NCBI GenBank assembly: GCA_030583665.1
Contig: CP129469.1
Span: 1,789,043 to 1,853,042 of the forward strand
Source: Candidatus Jettenia sp. AMX2
GTDB taxonomy: Bacteria; Planctomycetota; Brocadiia; Brocadiales; Brocadiaceae
Length of the DNA: 64,000 nucleotides
Reading direction: 5' to 3'
Part shown: positions 46,061-53,534 of the stretch, piece after piece
Layout: every line of letters begins with the position of its first letter
Position numbering within the stretch: the stretch's first letter is position 1
The notes under the pieces: generated by a model
Seen by the model: the letters and a program-made list of their open reading frames with translations, nothing else
What the model was told of the DNA's origin: nothing
Database searches by the model: none
Made by a program: the position numbers and the translations under genes

Positions 46061-47322
46061 TTCGCACCTCCTACCGTCAGTAACCTGCCGATCAACATAT
46101 GCTTTGCTTCTTCAACAATTCGATGGACGGTTTGTTTGTCATCCAGGTTTAAAATGGAGTCATCGCCAAATGCCTCGGATGGCGCCTTTTGTCTGAGTTC
46201 TGCAATTTTTTCGTTCAATCCATCAATTTCGTCAGTGCCATTGGCGATATTCAATATCTCCTTCAGTAATCTCCCCAAAGCGTTGTCATCTGCCAACGTT
46301 GATTCCAAATCGAGTTTGCCGATGGTTGCATTCTCTACTCGCTCTATCCACACATTGTCCCCGGCAGTTTCAGCACCGAGGGCTTTCACTTGCTGTTCGA
46401 GCCTGTCAGGGTAGGCAGCAAGTTCATCCGCTATTTTAGTAGCGCCTTGCAATCGTATCCGCATAGCAAGGGGTCTATCTTCAGCAAGAGTTCGTTCCTG
46501 TTCGATGCTTTTCCGGACACGTTCTAAAACCTCGCGGTTCTCATCGACGTCAGTTAAATCGATATCGCACAGACACCACCGCAGAACATCCAGTGGAACT
46601 TTTTCTATTTCAGCAACGGAACCGTCATCCACAGAGACAAGTACACAACCCTTTGCACCAGCTTCGCGAATATGGCGGCCCTGGATGCATCCGGGAAAGA
46701 TAACGTACGGTTCTTCTACGACAATTTCTTGTTTGTGTATATGCCCCAATGCCCAATATTGGTAGCCCTTGGAACGAAGGTCATCCAATGAGCATGGCGC
46801 ATAAATAGCATGGCCCTCACGGCCGTCGAGGCTTGTGTGTAAAAGCCCTATATTGAACAGTCCCTTTTCGGCAGAGCAGAAGCCCGAAGCCAAATTTTCG
46901 TATACATGTTGGGTTGGAAAGCTACGTCCATGAATCGCCACACCCAAGTCGTCCAATTTGACTGTTTCAACTTTCTTTGGAGAAAAAATCCTCATATTGG
47001 AGGGGCTATCCAGTGATTTCGTCATTTGATTTGCTGCATCGTGATTTCCAGACACAGCGAATACCCGGATGTTGTGCTGTCCCAGCCGTCCCATCTGCTT
47101 GCTTAGAAATATGCCGGTGCTGTAGTCTTTCCAGTCGCCGTCATACAGATCACCGGCCAATAGGACAAATGCAACTTCCTCCTCTATCGCGAGGTCCACC
47201 AGATTTTCAAAAGCTCGCCGACAAGCATCCCGAATAGACTCGGCTGGAGCAGATTCGTATCGCGATAACCCGCGTAACGGACTGTCTAAATGAATATCGG
47301 CTGAATGAATGAATTTGAACAT
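46057..47322 (-). CDS. SbcD/YhaO-like calcineurin-type nuclease (cassette)
   Basis: 421 residues, the metallophosphoesterase partner of the SMC-type ATPase. All phosphoesterase motifs are present: HSADIHLDSPLRG (Asp, His), LLAGDLYDGDW (Asp), VSGNHDAAN (Asn, His), LLHTSLDG and ALGHIHKQEIV (Gly-His-x-His). The C-terminal 150 residues are a helical capping domain. Expected to cut DNA ends with Mn2+ together with the downstream ATPase. ATG 47322 is preceded by AGGAGA. First gene of its operon; the HigBA cassette's attC lies just upstream. Confidence 0.88.
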   Translation of the reverse strand: MFKFIHSADIHLDSPLRGLSRYESAPAESIRDACRRAFENLVDLAIEEEVAFVLLAGDLYDGDWKDYSTGIFLSKQMGRLGQHNIRVFAVSGNHDAANQMTKSLDSPSNMRIFSPKKVETVKLDDLGVAIHGRSFPTQHVYENLASGFCSAEKGLFNIGLLHTSLDGREGHAIYAPCSLDDLRSKGYQYWALGHIHKQEIVVEEPYVIFPGCIQGRHIREAGAKGCVLVSVDDGSVAEIEKVPLDVLRWCLCDIDLTDVDENREVLERVRKSIEQERTLAEDRPLAMRIRLQGATKIADELAAYPDRLEQQVKALGAETAGDNVWIERVENATIGKLDLESTLADDNALGRLLKEILNIANGTDEIDGLNEKIAELRQKAPSEAFGDDSILNLDDKQTVHRIVEEAKHMLIGRLLTVGGAK

Positions 47323-47346
47323 TTACATCTCCTGTTCCAAATGTTA

Positions 47347-47478
47347 GCTAACGCAGAATTGATGGAGGTGAGACATGTAATGTGAACTCTTGTCTTCATA
47401 TCGTTTCATAAAACCAAAGCTTAGATCAAGCCCAGAAGATCACCGCAGTCTCACATTCGATCCAATACACGGTTGGAT
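47347..47478 (-). other. attC-like site 11
   Basis: GCTAACG and GTTGGAT; ATTGATGGAGGTGAGAC opposes GTCTCACATTCGATCCAAT. 132 bp, eight bases from the HigA stop. Confidence 0.75.
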
Positions 47479-47485
47479 AGTGTAT

Positions 47486-47800
47486 TTATTCCACTCCTCT
47501 CAGCTTTAAAGGCCTGATTTCCTTCAATGCATTGGATTCATTTCGTTTTGCTCTATATAAATCCCAACGCAACTGAAGGTTCATCCAGAAATCCTCTGAA
47601 ACACCAAATAATTTTGCAAGCCTTAATGCTGTACTTGGTGTAATGCCACGTCTTTTATTGATAATTTCATTTACTCTCTGATAGGGAACATGTATTTTTT
47701 CAGCTAATTCTCTCTGGGTGATTCCCATAGGATTAAGAAACTCCTCAAGTAGCAATTCTCCGGGGTGTGCCGGCTCTCGATGTGTTGGTATCCTAACCAT
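47486..47800 (-). CDS. higA: HigA antitoxin (XRE-family, VapI/HigA type)
   Basis: Antitoxin and repressor of the HigBA module. 104 residues. HPGELLLEEFLNPMGITQRE, then LAEKIHVPYQRVNEIINKRR and DFWMNLQLRWDLYRAK are the HigA helix-turn-helix signature. Intact, with AGGAGG six bases before ATG 47800. Its toxin gene directly upstream carries two stop codons, leaving an orphan antitoxin. It may still bind its own promoter or cross-react with other HigB toxins. Confidence 0.92.
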   Translation of the reverse strand: MVRIPTHREPAHPGELLLEEFLNPMGITQRELAEKIHVPYQRVNEIINKRRGITPSTALRLAKLFGVSEDFWMNLQLRWDLYRAKRNESNALKEIRPLKLRGVE

Positions 47801-47822
47801 TGTTTACCTCCTGTTCATTATC

Positions 47823-48116
47823 TCAATGATAGTCCGTAATTTCCACATTATCCGGGCCTGCATTGCTCCGGATAAAGCAAATACGTACTGCTCATTTATT
47901 CTTTATACTATGCTGTCCTTTTCTATCTCTCTTTAATGCCCCAAGCTTGTTGTATGGCGGAATACGTAGTTCATTAAGTTGTATTGCTGAGTCCAGGTGA
48001 TCCAGTTTTCTTGCAGCAATCTTCCATTATGTCCGTGGACAAGTCGTTCGAGCATCCTTTGAACTGATACCATTAAATATATCTTCTGTACCTTTATTTC
48101 CGAATGACTGGATCAC
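47823..48116 (-). pseudogene. higB: HigB toxin with two in-frame stop codons
   Basis: One frame from GTG 48116 reads VIQSFGNKGTEDIFNGISSK, then after a TAA WKIAARKLDHLDSAIQLNEL and RIPPYNKLGALKRDRKGQHS, then after a TGA RICFIRSNAGPDNVEITDYH. This is the whole RelE-fold HigB (about 95 residues), with no frameshift. HigB is a ribosome-dependent mRNA interferase. The stops (different codons) prevent its synthesis. 22 bases upstream of higA, the normal toxin-first order. Confidence 0.85.
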
Positions 48117-48166
48117 ACTGTCATGATATCACAGTACTCATGCTATTTGCAATTATATTTTGATGC

Positions 48167-48261
48167 AACTAACGTTGAAGTAACCGGCCGTCGGAACGCC
48201 AAGCGCTGAGGGAACCCGCAAGCTTCGCTTGCGGGCGTTCCGGTTGACTGATAGGTTGGGC
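48167..48261 (-). other. attC-like site 12
   Basis: AACTAAC and GTTGGGC; arms AACCGGCCGTCGGAACGC and GCGTTCCGGTTG pair, with an inner GCAAGCTTCGCTTGC hairpin. Confidence 0.7.
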
Positions 48262-48291
48262 GCGATGGGCACCAAGAAGAGACGCCTGTCC

Positions 48292-49233
48292 TTAACGCAA
48301 GGACGCTGCAATATATTGCAACGCCAGAAGCAGCAGGATTCCTCCCAGAAGCATCTTAAGCACGGTTTGCGGCACAAACTTCTGAAAGCGCACCCCCAGA
48401 TACATACCGGCGATACCGCCGATGCCGAACAACAATCCCAATAACCAGTCGGGACGGGTAGGTAACCCTGCTGGCGCCGGCAGTACGCTATACGCAACCA
48501 CGCCAACAACCGATGTTGCAAGTGTTCCCGCAAGGGCGGCACCAGCAACAGTGTAGACAGGCAGTCCGAAGATGGCGACACAAAAAGGCGCAATGATAGC
48601 GCCACCACCAATACCATATATCCCGCCGATAATACCGACCACAAATGCCAGCATGAACATGCCTGGTGTACTGAAGGAGAAAGTTTCTCCCCAGAAGTCG
48701 TATTTCACCATCCTAAGAGAAATATGTTTGACTCGAATCGTTGCATCAGCATTCAGGCCTGCTGAAAATCCCGAAGCCTGTCTGGCCTGCGTCTTGAATT
48801 TCTCATCCAGCGTCGAATACGACTTAACTTTCCACGGGGCAAACTCGGAAAGAAGACGATAACCGATATAGAGCAGGACGCACCCGGCAAACAGCTTGAA
48901 CTGACCCGGATCAGGCAGGTACAAAATGCGCACATAATAACCGATGATAACTCCAGGCAGCGTTCCGAGCACAATAATCCAGGTTAGCGGCCATGCCATA
49001 CGACCTTCCTTGGCATAGCACCAGATACCACTGGGGGTGGCAACCAGATTAAACACCAGATTAGTCGAGCTTACTGAAGGACTCGTGAAATTCAAGACGC
49101 TCATCTGAAAAGGCAGCAGCAGAAATGCACCCGAAATGCCTGCCATTGAGCTGAAGAATGAAATAACAAAAGCCACCAGCGGTGGCAGCCACAGCCATGT
49201 CTCAACGCCTGAAACAGAAAAATATGCGGTCAT
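48292..49233 (-). CDS. TSUP (TauE/SafE) family permease (cassette)
   Basis: 313 residues from ATG 49233. The open frame continues to 49395, but that part translates the neighbouring attC (NIALHPTR...). Eight or so hydrophobic helices: LVAFVISFFSSMAGISGAFL, SSTNLVFNLVATPSGI, VGIIGGIYGIGGGAIIAPF and AGAALAGTLATSVVG are the duplicated TSUP motifs, with Gly-rich GIGGG in the second half. The family exports or imports sulfite, sulfonates or other small anions. The ribosome site is poor. A remnant of another TSUP protein is cut by IS3 at 32502-32770. Confidence 0.85.
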   Translation of the reverse strand: MTAYFSVSGVETWLWLPPLVAFVISFFSSMAGISGAFLLLPFQMSVLNFTSPSVSSTNLVFNLVATPSGIWCYAKEGRMAWPLTWIIVLGTLPGVIIGYYVRILYLPDPGQFKLFAGCVLLYIGYRLLSEFAPWKVKSYSTLDEKFKTQARQASGFSAGLNADATIRVKHISLRMVKYDFWGETFSFSTPGMFMLAFVVGIIGGIYGIGGGAIIAPFCVAIFGLPVYTVAGAALAGTLATSVVGVVAYSVLPAPAGLPTRPDWLLGLLFGIGGIAGMYLGVRFQKFVPQTVLKMLLGGILLLLALQYIAASLR

Positions 49234-49286
49234 CCTTATTCTTGTTTTGATATTAAACAGATGATCAAGGAAACGTAGATCATGAT

Positions 49287-49384
49287 GCCCAACGCGGAAG
49301 CTCACCCGCCCGCGCCCACCACGAAAATCGAAAACACGAAACAGCCCGCAGCGGGCGCGGGTCGGGTGGAGCGCAATGTTAGGC
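49287..49384 (-). other. attC-like site 13
   Basis: GCCCAAC and GTTAGGC; CACCCGCCCGCGCCC pairs with GGGCGCGGGTCGGGTG. 98 bp. Confidence 0.85.
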
Positions 49385-49467
49385 AGGTTCATCACGGTAA
49401 AGCAGGTAAATATTTTATGCTAACCCTACCGTGCTAACGGATTACATCCGATTTCGTCACATACCTT

Positions 49468-50226
49468 TCAGAAATTTCCTTTGGTTGCCGGCTGTGTCGT
49501 TATATTGAAAAGCGGTTTGGATGAGGCCTCTTGAACAAGAGCCTTTACTGTGACATCGGACGGTAGTTCCTTTACCTGAACCTTGAAGAGAGAGTAGATA
49601 TCCTTTGCCTGCTCTATCATCTCTTTGAGTTTGGTCTGGTCATCACCGTAGGCAGCCCTCAATATTGGTCCATAAAGCGCAAGGAAGTCATTAAATGCGA
49701 GTTTTGAGACATCAACAGCCGATTTATAAGCGACACAGGTGAAAACATTTTCCATATAGTCCTTTATGGACTGCGCGCGAATATTTCTCCCCCAGAAGGC
49801 GAAATCAAATCGGACAATCGCTGGATACTCTGCAACTACCGAGTAGGATGTGACCTCAGATTCCTGCCCTTCGCCAGCCCCCATGACAGCTGTCAAGGCC
49901 GTATTGATAATGCCTGAAATGCCATCGAGAATCTTACCGTCACCAGAGAATAAATTTCCCAAAGAATCTTTGATGTCATCGATAATCTTGGTTGTTCCGC
50001 TTTTCGTGACAGCGCGATATTCGGTATGCGATTTGATAACCTTAGTAATTGAGACGGTGAGATCATCCCCCATTTTACCAGACTTAAGATCCCCTTTAAT
50101 CTTCTCTTCGTAGGCATTACCCTTCGCTTCTGCCAGACTCATAAGCAACCCTAGTGTCTCTTTTACTTCAGCGGCAACAGTTGGGGTATTGTCTGCTGTA
50201 TTAACGATGTCGCGTACTTGACACAT
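49468..50226 (-). CDS. cassette protein of unknown function
   Basis: 252 residues from ATG 50226 (another ATG, 50232, is too near the ribosome site AAAGGAG). Begins MCQVRDIVNTADNTPTVAAE. The middle holds SLGNLFSGDGKILDGISGII and NTALTAVMGAGEGQESEV, a weakly hydrophobic stretch; FDFAFWGRNIRAQSIKDYME follows. No signal peptide. I do not recognise it. Single-gene cassette. Confidence 0.6.
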   Translation of the reverse strand: MCQVRDIVNTADNTPTVAAEVKETLGLLMSLAEAKGNAYEEKIKGDLKSGKMGDDLTVSITKVIKSHTEYRAVTKSGTTKIIDDIKDSLGNLFSGDGKILDGISGIINTALTAVMGAGEGQESEVTSYSVVAEYPAIVRFDFAFWGRNIRAQSIKDYMENVFTCVAYKSAVDVSKLAFNDFLALYGPILRAAYGDDQTKLKEMIEQAKDIYSLFKVQVKELPSDVTVKALVQEASSKPLFNITTQPATKGNF

Positions 50227-50290
50227 AATCATTTCTCCTTTTCTAAAGTTGTCCTTACTCTGTTTAAGGCTTTTCGAGTTCCGCCTTTCA

Positions 50291-50355
50291 GCCTAACGTT
50301 GAACTCACAGGTGCAGTGGCAGTATCATCGCATCCTGCGGAGTGATTGGTTATGT
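50291..50355 (-). other. attC-like site 14
   Basis: GCCTAAC (50291) and GTTATGT (50349), 65 bp, 48 bases after the stop of the SDR fragment. Confidence 0.6.
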
Positions 50356-50402
50356 GTTATTTTGTTATTGTTTCTACTATGGATATATCTTTTTTTATTC
50401 AC

Positions 50403-50525
50403 TCATTTACTATGGTTGCCACGTCTTCTTCCTACTACCCCAACAATATAACTATCTTGAGAGAAGATTTTGGCTAGCTCTTCCCCGATTCCTGATGTCG
50501 CCCCGATAATAATCGCTTTTTTCAT
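50403..50525 (-). pseudogene. short-chain dehydrogenase, N-terminal fragment
   Basis: 40 residues: MKKAIIIGATSGIGEELAKI, then FSQDSYIVGVVGRRRG, a perfect Rossmann start with TGxxxGIG (here GATSGIG). It then stops at TGA 50405-50403. The catalytic Tyr-x3-Lys and the rest are deleted. The fragment still ends just before an attC, so the deletion was internal to the cassette. Confidence 0.75.
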
Positions 50526-50562
50526 TGTATCGTTGCCGAGTCATTTTATCTACATTATTTAC

Positions 50563-50628
50563 ACATAACGGGGTGGTTCAGCGGCGCGTCAGCGCAGCGG
50601 GCGTGTCAGGTTCAGCGCCTCGTTAGGC
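50563..50628 (-). other. attC-like site 15
   Basis: ACATAAC and GTTAGGC; GGTTCAGCGGCGCG opposes CGTGTCAGGTTCAGCGCC. 66 bp. Confidence 0.85.
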
Positions 50629-50678
50629 GGGCGGGCTCCCGGAAGCGCCGAGCACGTCACTGGCCCGACGTCAAGGCG

Positions 50679-50957
50679 TTAATAGCTCACGTCCTCCACA
50701 TCTTCGGAGAACCAGAACTCAGGCTGACTCGCGACCCCAGCCTGCCCCATAGCGGCCTTCAGCTTCTCCGAGCTGGCGTGGGCCCTGGCGGTGGCAAGGT
50801 CGGGAAAGCTCTCCGTCACCACTACCAGGTTGGGGTAGTCCGGGTCGCGGTGTACCGTGGCCCGGGTACAGCCGTCACCCTTCCGGTCGTACGCGTCGTA
50901 GACCCGTTTCCAGGCCGCGTAATCCTTTACCTTGTGCCGAATGAACAACGTGATCAT
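50679..50957 (-). CDS. small dimeric alpha/beta-barrel protein (monooxygenase/cyclase-like)
   Basis: 92 residues: MITLFIRHKVKDYAAWKRVY, then YPNLVVVTESFPDLATARAH and WFSEDVEDVSY. The ferredoxin-like pattern and length suit the antibiotic-monooxygenase (ABM) superfamily, whose members act as dimers on varied substrates. GC content is clearly higher than in its neighbours, suggesting separate origin. AGGAGA lies six bases before the ATG. Followed by its own attC. Confidence 0.7.
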   Translation of the reverse strand: MITLFIRHKVKDYAAWKRVYDAYDRKGDGCTRATVHRDPDYPNLVVVTESFPDLATARAHASSEKLKAAMGQAGVASQPEFWFSEDVEDVSY

Positions 50958-51024
50958 GCGCTTCTCCTTTCTTTGTTCCGGTGTGCCTCTTAAATGGCCA
51001 TCCGTTTAAAGTCACGGTTTGACC

Positions 51025-51084
51025 GCCTAACACTCTGCATCAAAGGCGGCGCAAAGCGCCGTCCGCTGCATGCTGATGTTAGGC
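51025..51084 (-). other. attC-like site 16
   Basis: GCCTAAC and GTTAGGC; CTGCATCAAAGGCGGCG opposes CGCCGTCCGCTGCATG. 60 bp, a textbook short attC. Confidence 0.9.
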
Positions 51085-51102
51085 CGACAAGAACGAGATT
51101 GT

Positions 51103-51639
51103 TCAACGGATGTGTATTCCAATCTCATTCCGCACATATTCTCCTACTTCTCCATCTAATCCTGTGCTCGCTTCACAAACATTCTTAAGCTCATTATAGT
51201 CAGTGGCACCCAAAAGGTATTTGTGAATAGCGTTGATTCGATGCTGATTGAATTCCTTCAGGCGGACAACGAGGTCTGATCTGAAACCGAGATCGTTGCA
51301 ATCTTTAATGATCATGCCGAAGGTTCGCCTATCATCCGACTCGAAGATTTTTCGCCCCCTATTCTTAGCCACCCAGAACATGCGCAGCCAAAATTCAGTA
51401 TGCTGTAGTCGTAAAGAAATGACTTCCAAGTAACACCCGTTTTCGAGAGCATGCCTCGTTCTGGCAGGACCCTCTTTAAAGTTATCGAAGGCGCGGCCTA
51501 CATCAGTAACTCCCATTGTCAGCAAGTTGGGCCCCTTTTGGAAGGCTCCGGGCAGACTTAGCCGGATAAGTTCCTGCATTTCTTCGCCTGTAAGTGTTTC
51601 TTTACCTCTCAGCTCTTCCAATCGTGATTTATCATCCAT
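51103..51639 (-). CDS. cassette protein of unknown function
   Basis: 178 residues, soluble and mostly helical. Begins MDDKSRLEELRGKETLTGEE; HTEFWLRMFWVAKNRGRKIF and RLKEFNQHRINAIHKYLLGA stand out, with an HRINAIHKY motif reminiscent of helical nucleotide- or RNA-binding proteins (not assigned). No transmembrane segment. Single-gene cassette between sites 16 and 17. Confidence 0.6.
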   Translation of the reverse strand: MDDKSRLEELRGKETLTGEEMQELIRLSLPGAFQKGPNLLTMGVTDVGRAFDNFKEGPARTRHALENGCYLEVISLRLQHTEFWLRMFWVAKNRGRKIFESDDRRTFGMIIKDCNDLGFRSDLVVRLKEFNQHRINAIHKYLLGATDYNELKNVCEASTGLDGEVGEYVRNEIGIHIR

Positions 51640-51659
51640 ACATGCCTGTTGCCAGCTCG

Positions 51660-51759
51660 GACTAACGGCTCAACGCTCAGCCGTGAGCGGCGCGAGAGTC
51701 ACCTGGCGAATAGCTGCAGCCGCGACGCGCCGCTCTTCGGCTGCAGCGTTGTGTTAGCC
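51660..51759 (-). other. attC-like site 17
   Basis: GACTAAC and GTTAGCC; GCTCAACGCTCAGCCG opposes CGGCTGCAGCGTTG. 100 bp with extra hairpins inside. Confidence 0.8.
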
Positions 51760-51788
51760 AGCTATGCCAACGCCATGAAGTGGGGCTG

Positions 51789-52253
51789 CTATAGGATGAC
51801 GGGCAGTGACTGGACGCGACAGAGCCATGTCACCAGAACGTTTGGAGCCGGCGAGCCGTCAGGTGCCCACGTATGCAGCACGATCTGCACGTCGCCTCCG
51901 TTATCGATGATCGTGGGGACCGCCGTGACGAAGACGGGCGACGGCGTACGCGGGGTCGCGGCCACGATCACCGGGTGTAAGAATCTTAAGCGCTCGCAGT
52001 GAAAATCGCTAAGACGTGACTCTGCCTTGCCTTGGACTCCGACGAACGACAGTCCGCCGACCGTGAGCAGGGAGGACTGCCCACAACGCTTCGTCGAGCT
52101 GCCTGTGACACCGATTTCCCTGGACGTGGCGTTGCCCTGCTCGATCGAGTATAGCCCCACAGTCTCCCGCAAGGCCACCTCATCACCGAACCCACCCACA
52201 AGTTCACGCCCAAGAATTGCCTCGAAGTGTTCCTTCAAATCGTGCTGGTCCAT
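51789..52253 (-). CDS. cassette protein of unknown function
   Basis: 154 residues from ATG 52253, with GGAGG seven bases upstream (the frame opens at 52271). Helical start (MDQHDLKEHFEAILGRELVG), then beta-rich: LLTVGGLSFVGVQGKA, IVAATPRTPSPVFVTAVPTI and VQIVLHTWAPDGSPAPNVLV. No family recognised. It is the cassette nearest the integrase remnant on its downstream side. Confidence 0.6.
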   Translation of the reverse strand: MDQHDLKEHFEAILGRELVGGFGDEVALRETVGLYSIEQGNATSREIGVTGSSTKRCGQSSLLTVGGLSFVGVQGKAESRLSDFHCERLRFLHPVIVAATPRTPSPVFVTAVPTIIDNGGDVQIVLHTWAPDGSPAPNVLVTWLCRVQSLPVIL

Positions 52254-52271
52254 ATACGCCTCCTTCTGCAT

Positions 52272-52414
52272 AATATGCGAAATATAGGTTTTTTGTCAAT
52301 ATAACATGCCTGTAATATGATAAATACTATCATAATAACTGCTTCAGACACCGCCACTTGCGTCTTTTTGTATTTTTTATTATGTCATCTTATACGGATC
52401 AGCATAAAATCCTT
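52272..52414. other. spacer between last cassette and integrase remnant; possible attI region
   Basis: AT-rich, no ORF. If the integrase points the same way as the cassettes, attI would be expected here. I see no clear GTTRRRY core, so this is position only. Confidence 0.25.
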
Positions 52415-52804
52415 TCAGAATCTGTCTAATGGGCTATGAACCCCTGCGGGTCCACGATTAAGGACATGGGTATAGATCATCGTCATTTTCACATCGCTAT
52501 GCCCCGGAAGTTCCTGAATAGTTCGAATATCATGACCGCCTTCCAACAAATGAGTCGCAAATGAATGCCTTAAATTAAGCCTTCGGCGACTAAAAAACAC
52601 ATTTTCCCTCCCTTGACGGGAGGGATTAAGGGAGGGTGATCACAGATTGTTCCTTTCACCCCCACCTAACCTCCCCCATCGAGGGGGAGGAACTAACAGT
52701 TTGAAATTCCTAAACATGAACGTATGGCAGGTAGCCCGCTTTGTCAGTCCTGCTGTGATGACTGCATCCCTCACGGCTTTTTGAACCAGTGACTCATCAA
52801 GGTA
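52415..52804 (-). pseudogene. intI: integron integrase (IntI-like tyrosine recombinase), C-terminal remnant with insertion
   Basis: Read on the minus strand: YLDESLVQKAVRDAVITAGL, then TKRATCHTF up to 52718; a gap; then [40 protein letters not shown] and [12 protein letters not shown] to the stop. The second part has the box-II Arg (LRHS), the His (GHSD) and the Tyr nucleophile (IYTHV). [15 protein letters not shown] is the typical ending of integron integrases. About 141 bp with palindromic halves (52577-52717) split the two parts, between HTF and LRH. Everything before YLDES is lost, including the N-terminal domain. The enzyme cannot work. Confidence 0.85.
52577..52717. repeat. 141-bp insertion in intI containing two hairpins
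   Basis: Carries CCCTCCCTTGACGGGAGGG and CCTCCCCCATCGAGGGGGAGG, both hairpins, plus TTAAGCCTTCGGCGAC at its left edge, a word seen also at 13193 and, inverted, 18132. It resembles a small non-autonomous repeat. A related GGGAGGG motif occurs at 11200-11310. Confidence 0.6.
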
Positions 52805-52982
52805 CTATAGAACAAAAAACAAAGAAGAATGCAAGCTTTTTTTAAAATATTCTTTCAGCTACATTGAGCGCTAAAAAAGGATGAAAAAGAGTGAGAATTA
52901 AAAAAATAGCATAAAACGAGGGATTGAGTCAATAATCATAAAAGAAATTTATTTTTGAAATTCATTCAATATCCAATTTTAA

Positions 52983-53066
52983 GGCTAGCGAGGAGGCTGA
53001 GAAGCCAAGCCTGGCAAGCGTAGCGATCAGGAAAAGCGCAGGTCTTTCCCCTGCCGATTGTTAGCC
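52983..53066 (-). other. attC-like site 18 (degenerate)
   Basis: GGCTAGC and GTTAGCC ends, 84 bp. One core is off consensus. It overlaps the stop of the membrane protein gene at 53061. Confidence 0.5.
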
Positions 53067-53372
53067 ATTATCTGCAATCTCACGATTTGCCTGCTCCTCC
53101 CGAACTGGATTCGGGCGAAATTGTGATATGGTCATTTCAAACCTGCTACCAGAAACCAAGTCGGTAAATCCTTTATCGTTAAAATAAGAAGCCCTTTTTT
53201 CTAAAGACAGTGATGGAAGTTTGGCGATCATCCACGATATTGCCAAAAGTTGAAATATGCCTAGAAAGAGACTGGGAAGGCGCGTGTTAAGTGCAAAATA
53301 ATTTGTGTTCGGCGCAAAAAGCGCATCTGCGCCACCAATAACCACAAGAAAAGAAATCAGGTTGAATATCAA
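53061..53372 (-). CDS. small membrane protein, N-terminus probably lost
   Basis: 103 residues from TTG 53372. Two hydrophobic helices (LISFLVVIGGADALF and LFLGIFQLLAISWMIA), then a soluble tail. The frame continues upstream without a start codon (THRWERLFYLGPV) until a stop near the IS1380-like insertion, so the true N-terminus was probably cut away by it. Stop codon in attC site 18, as for other cassettes. Function unknown. Confidence 0.45.
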   Translation of the reverse strand: MIFNLISFLVVIGGADALFAPNTNYFALNTRLPSLFLGIFQLLAISWMIAKLPSLSLEKRASYFNDKGFTDLVSGSRFEMTISQFRPNPVREEQANREIADNG

Positions 53373-53462
53373 GACAGGTCCTAGATAAAATAATCGTTCC
53401 CATCTGTGAGTGCCTAGTCCTTATCCAAGCGTGATTTTTTTACCGAGAGAGGTGAAGTTGGT

Positions 53463-53533
53463 TGAAATGCCCGAATTTACTGGTTAAAATGGGATTTGCA
53501 AAAAAACCAACAACCAGAAAAAGGGGCATTTCA
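53463..53533. promoter_or_regulatory. hairpin ending next to the transposase start
   Basis: TGAAATGCCC (53463-53472) pairs with GGGCATTTCA (53524-53533), one base before ATG 53535. It would hide the start region and its GGGG in read-through transcripts, a known way for IS elements to limit expression. Confidence 0.55.
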
Positions 53534-53534
53534 G

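Noticed and set aside
42524..47322. Lamassu- or Gabija-type defence system
   Set aside because: The pair is SbcCD/YhaON in build; there is no LmuA-type effector or TOPRIM/UvrD pair, so I do not assign a named defence system.
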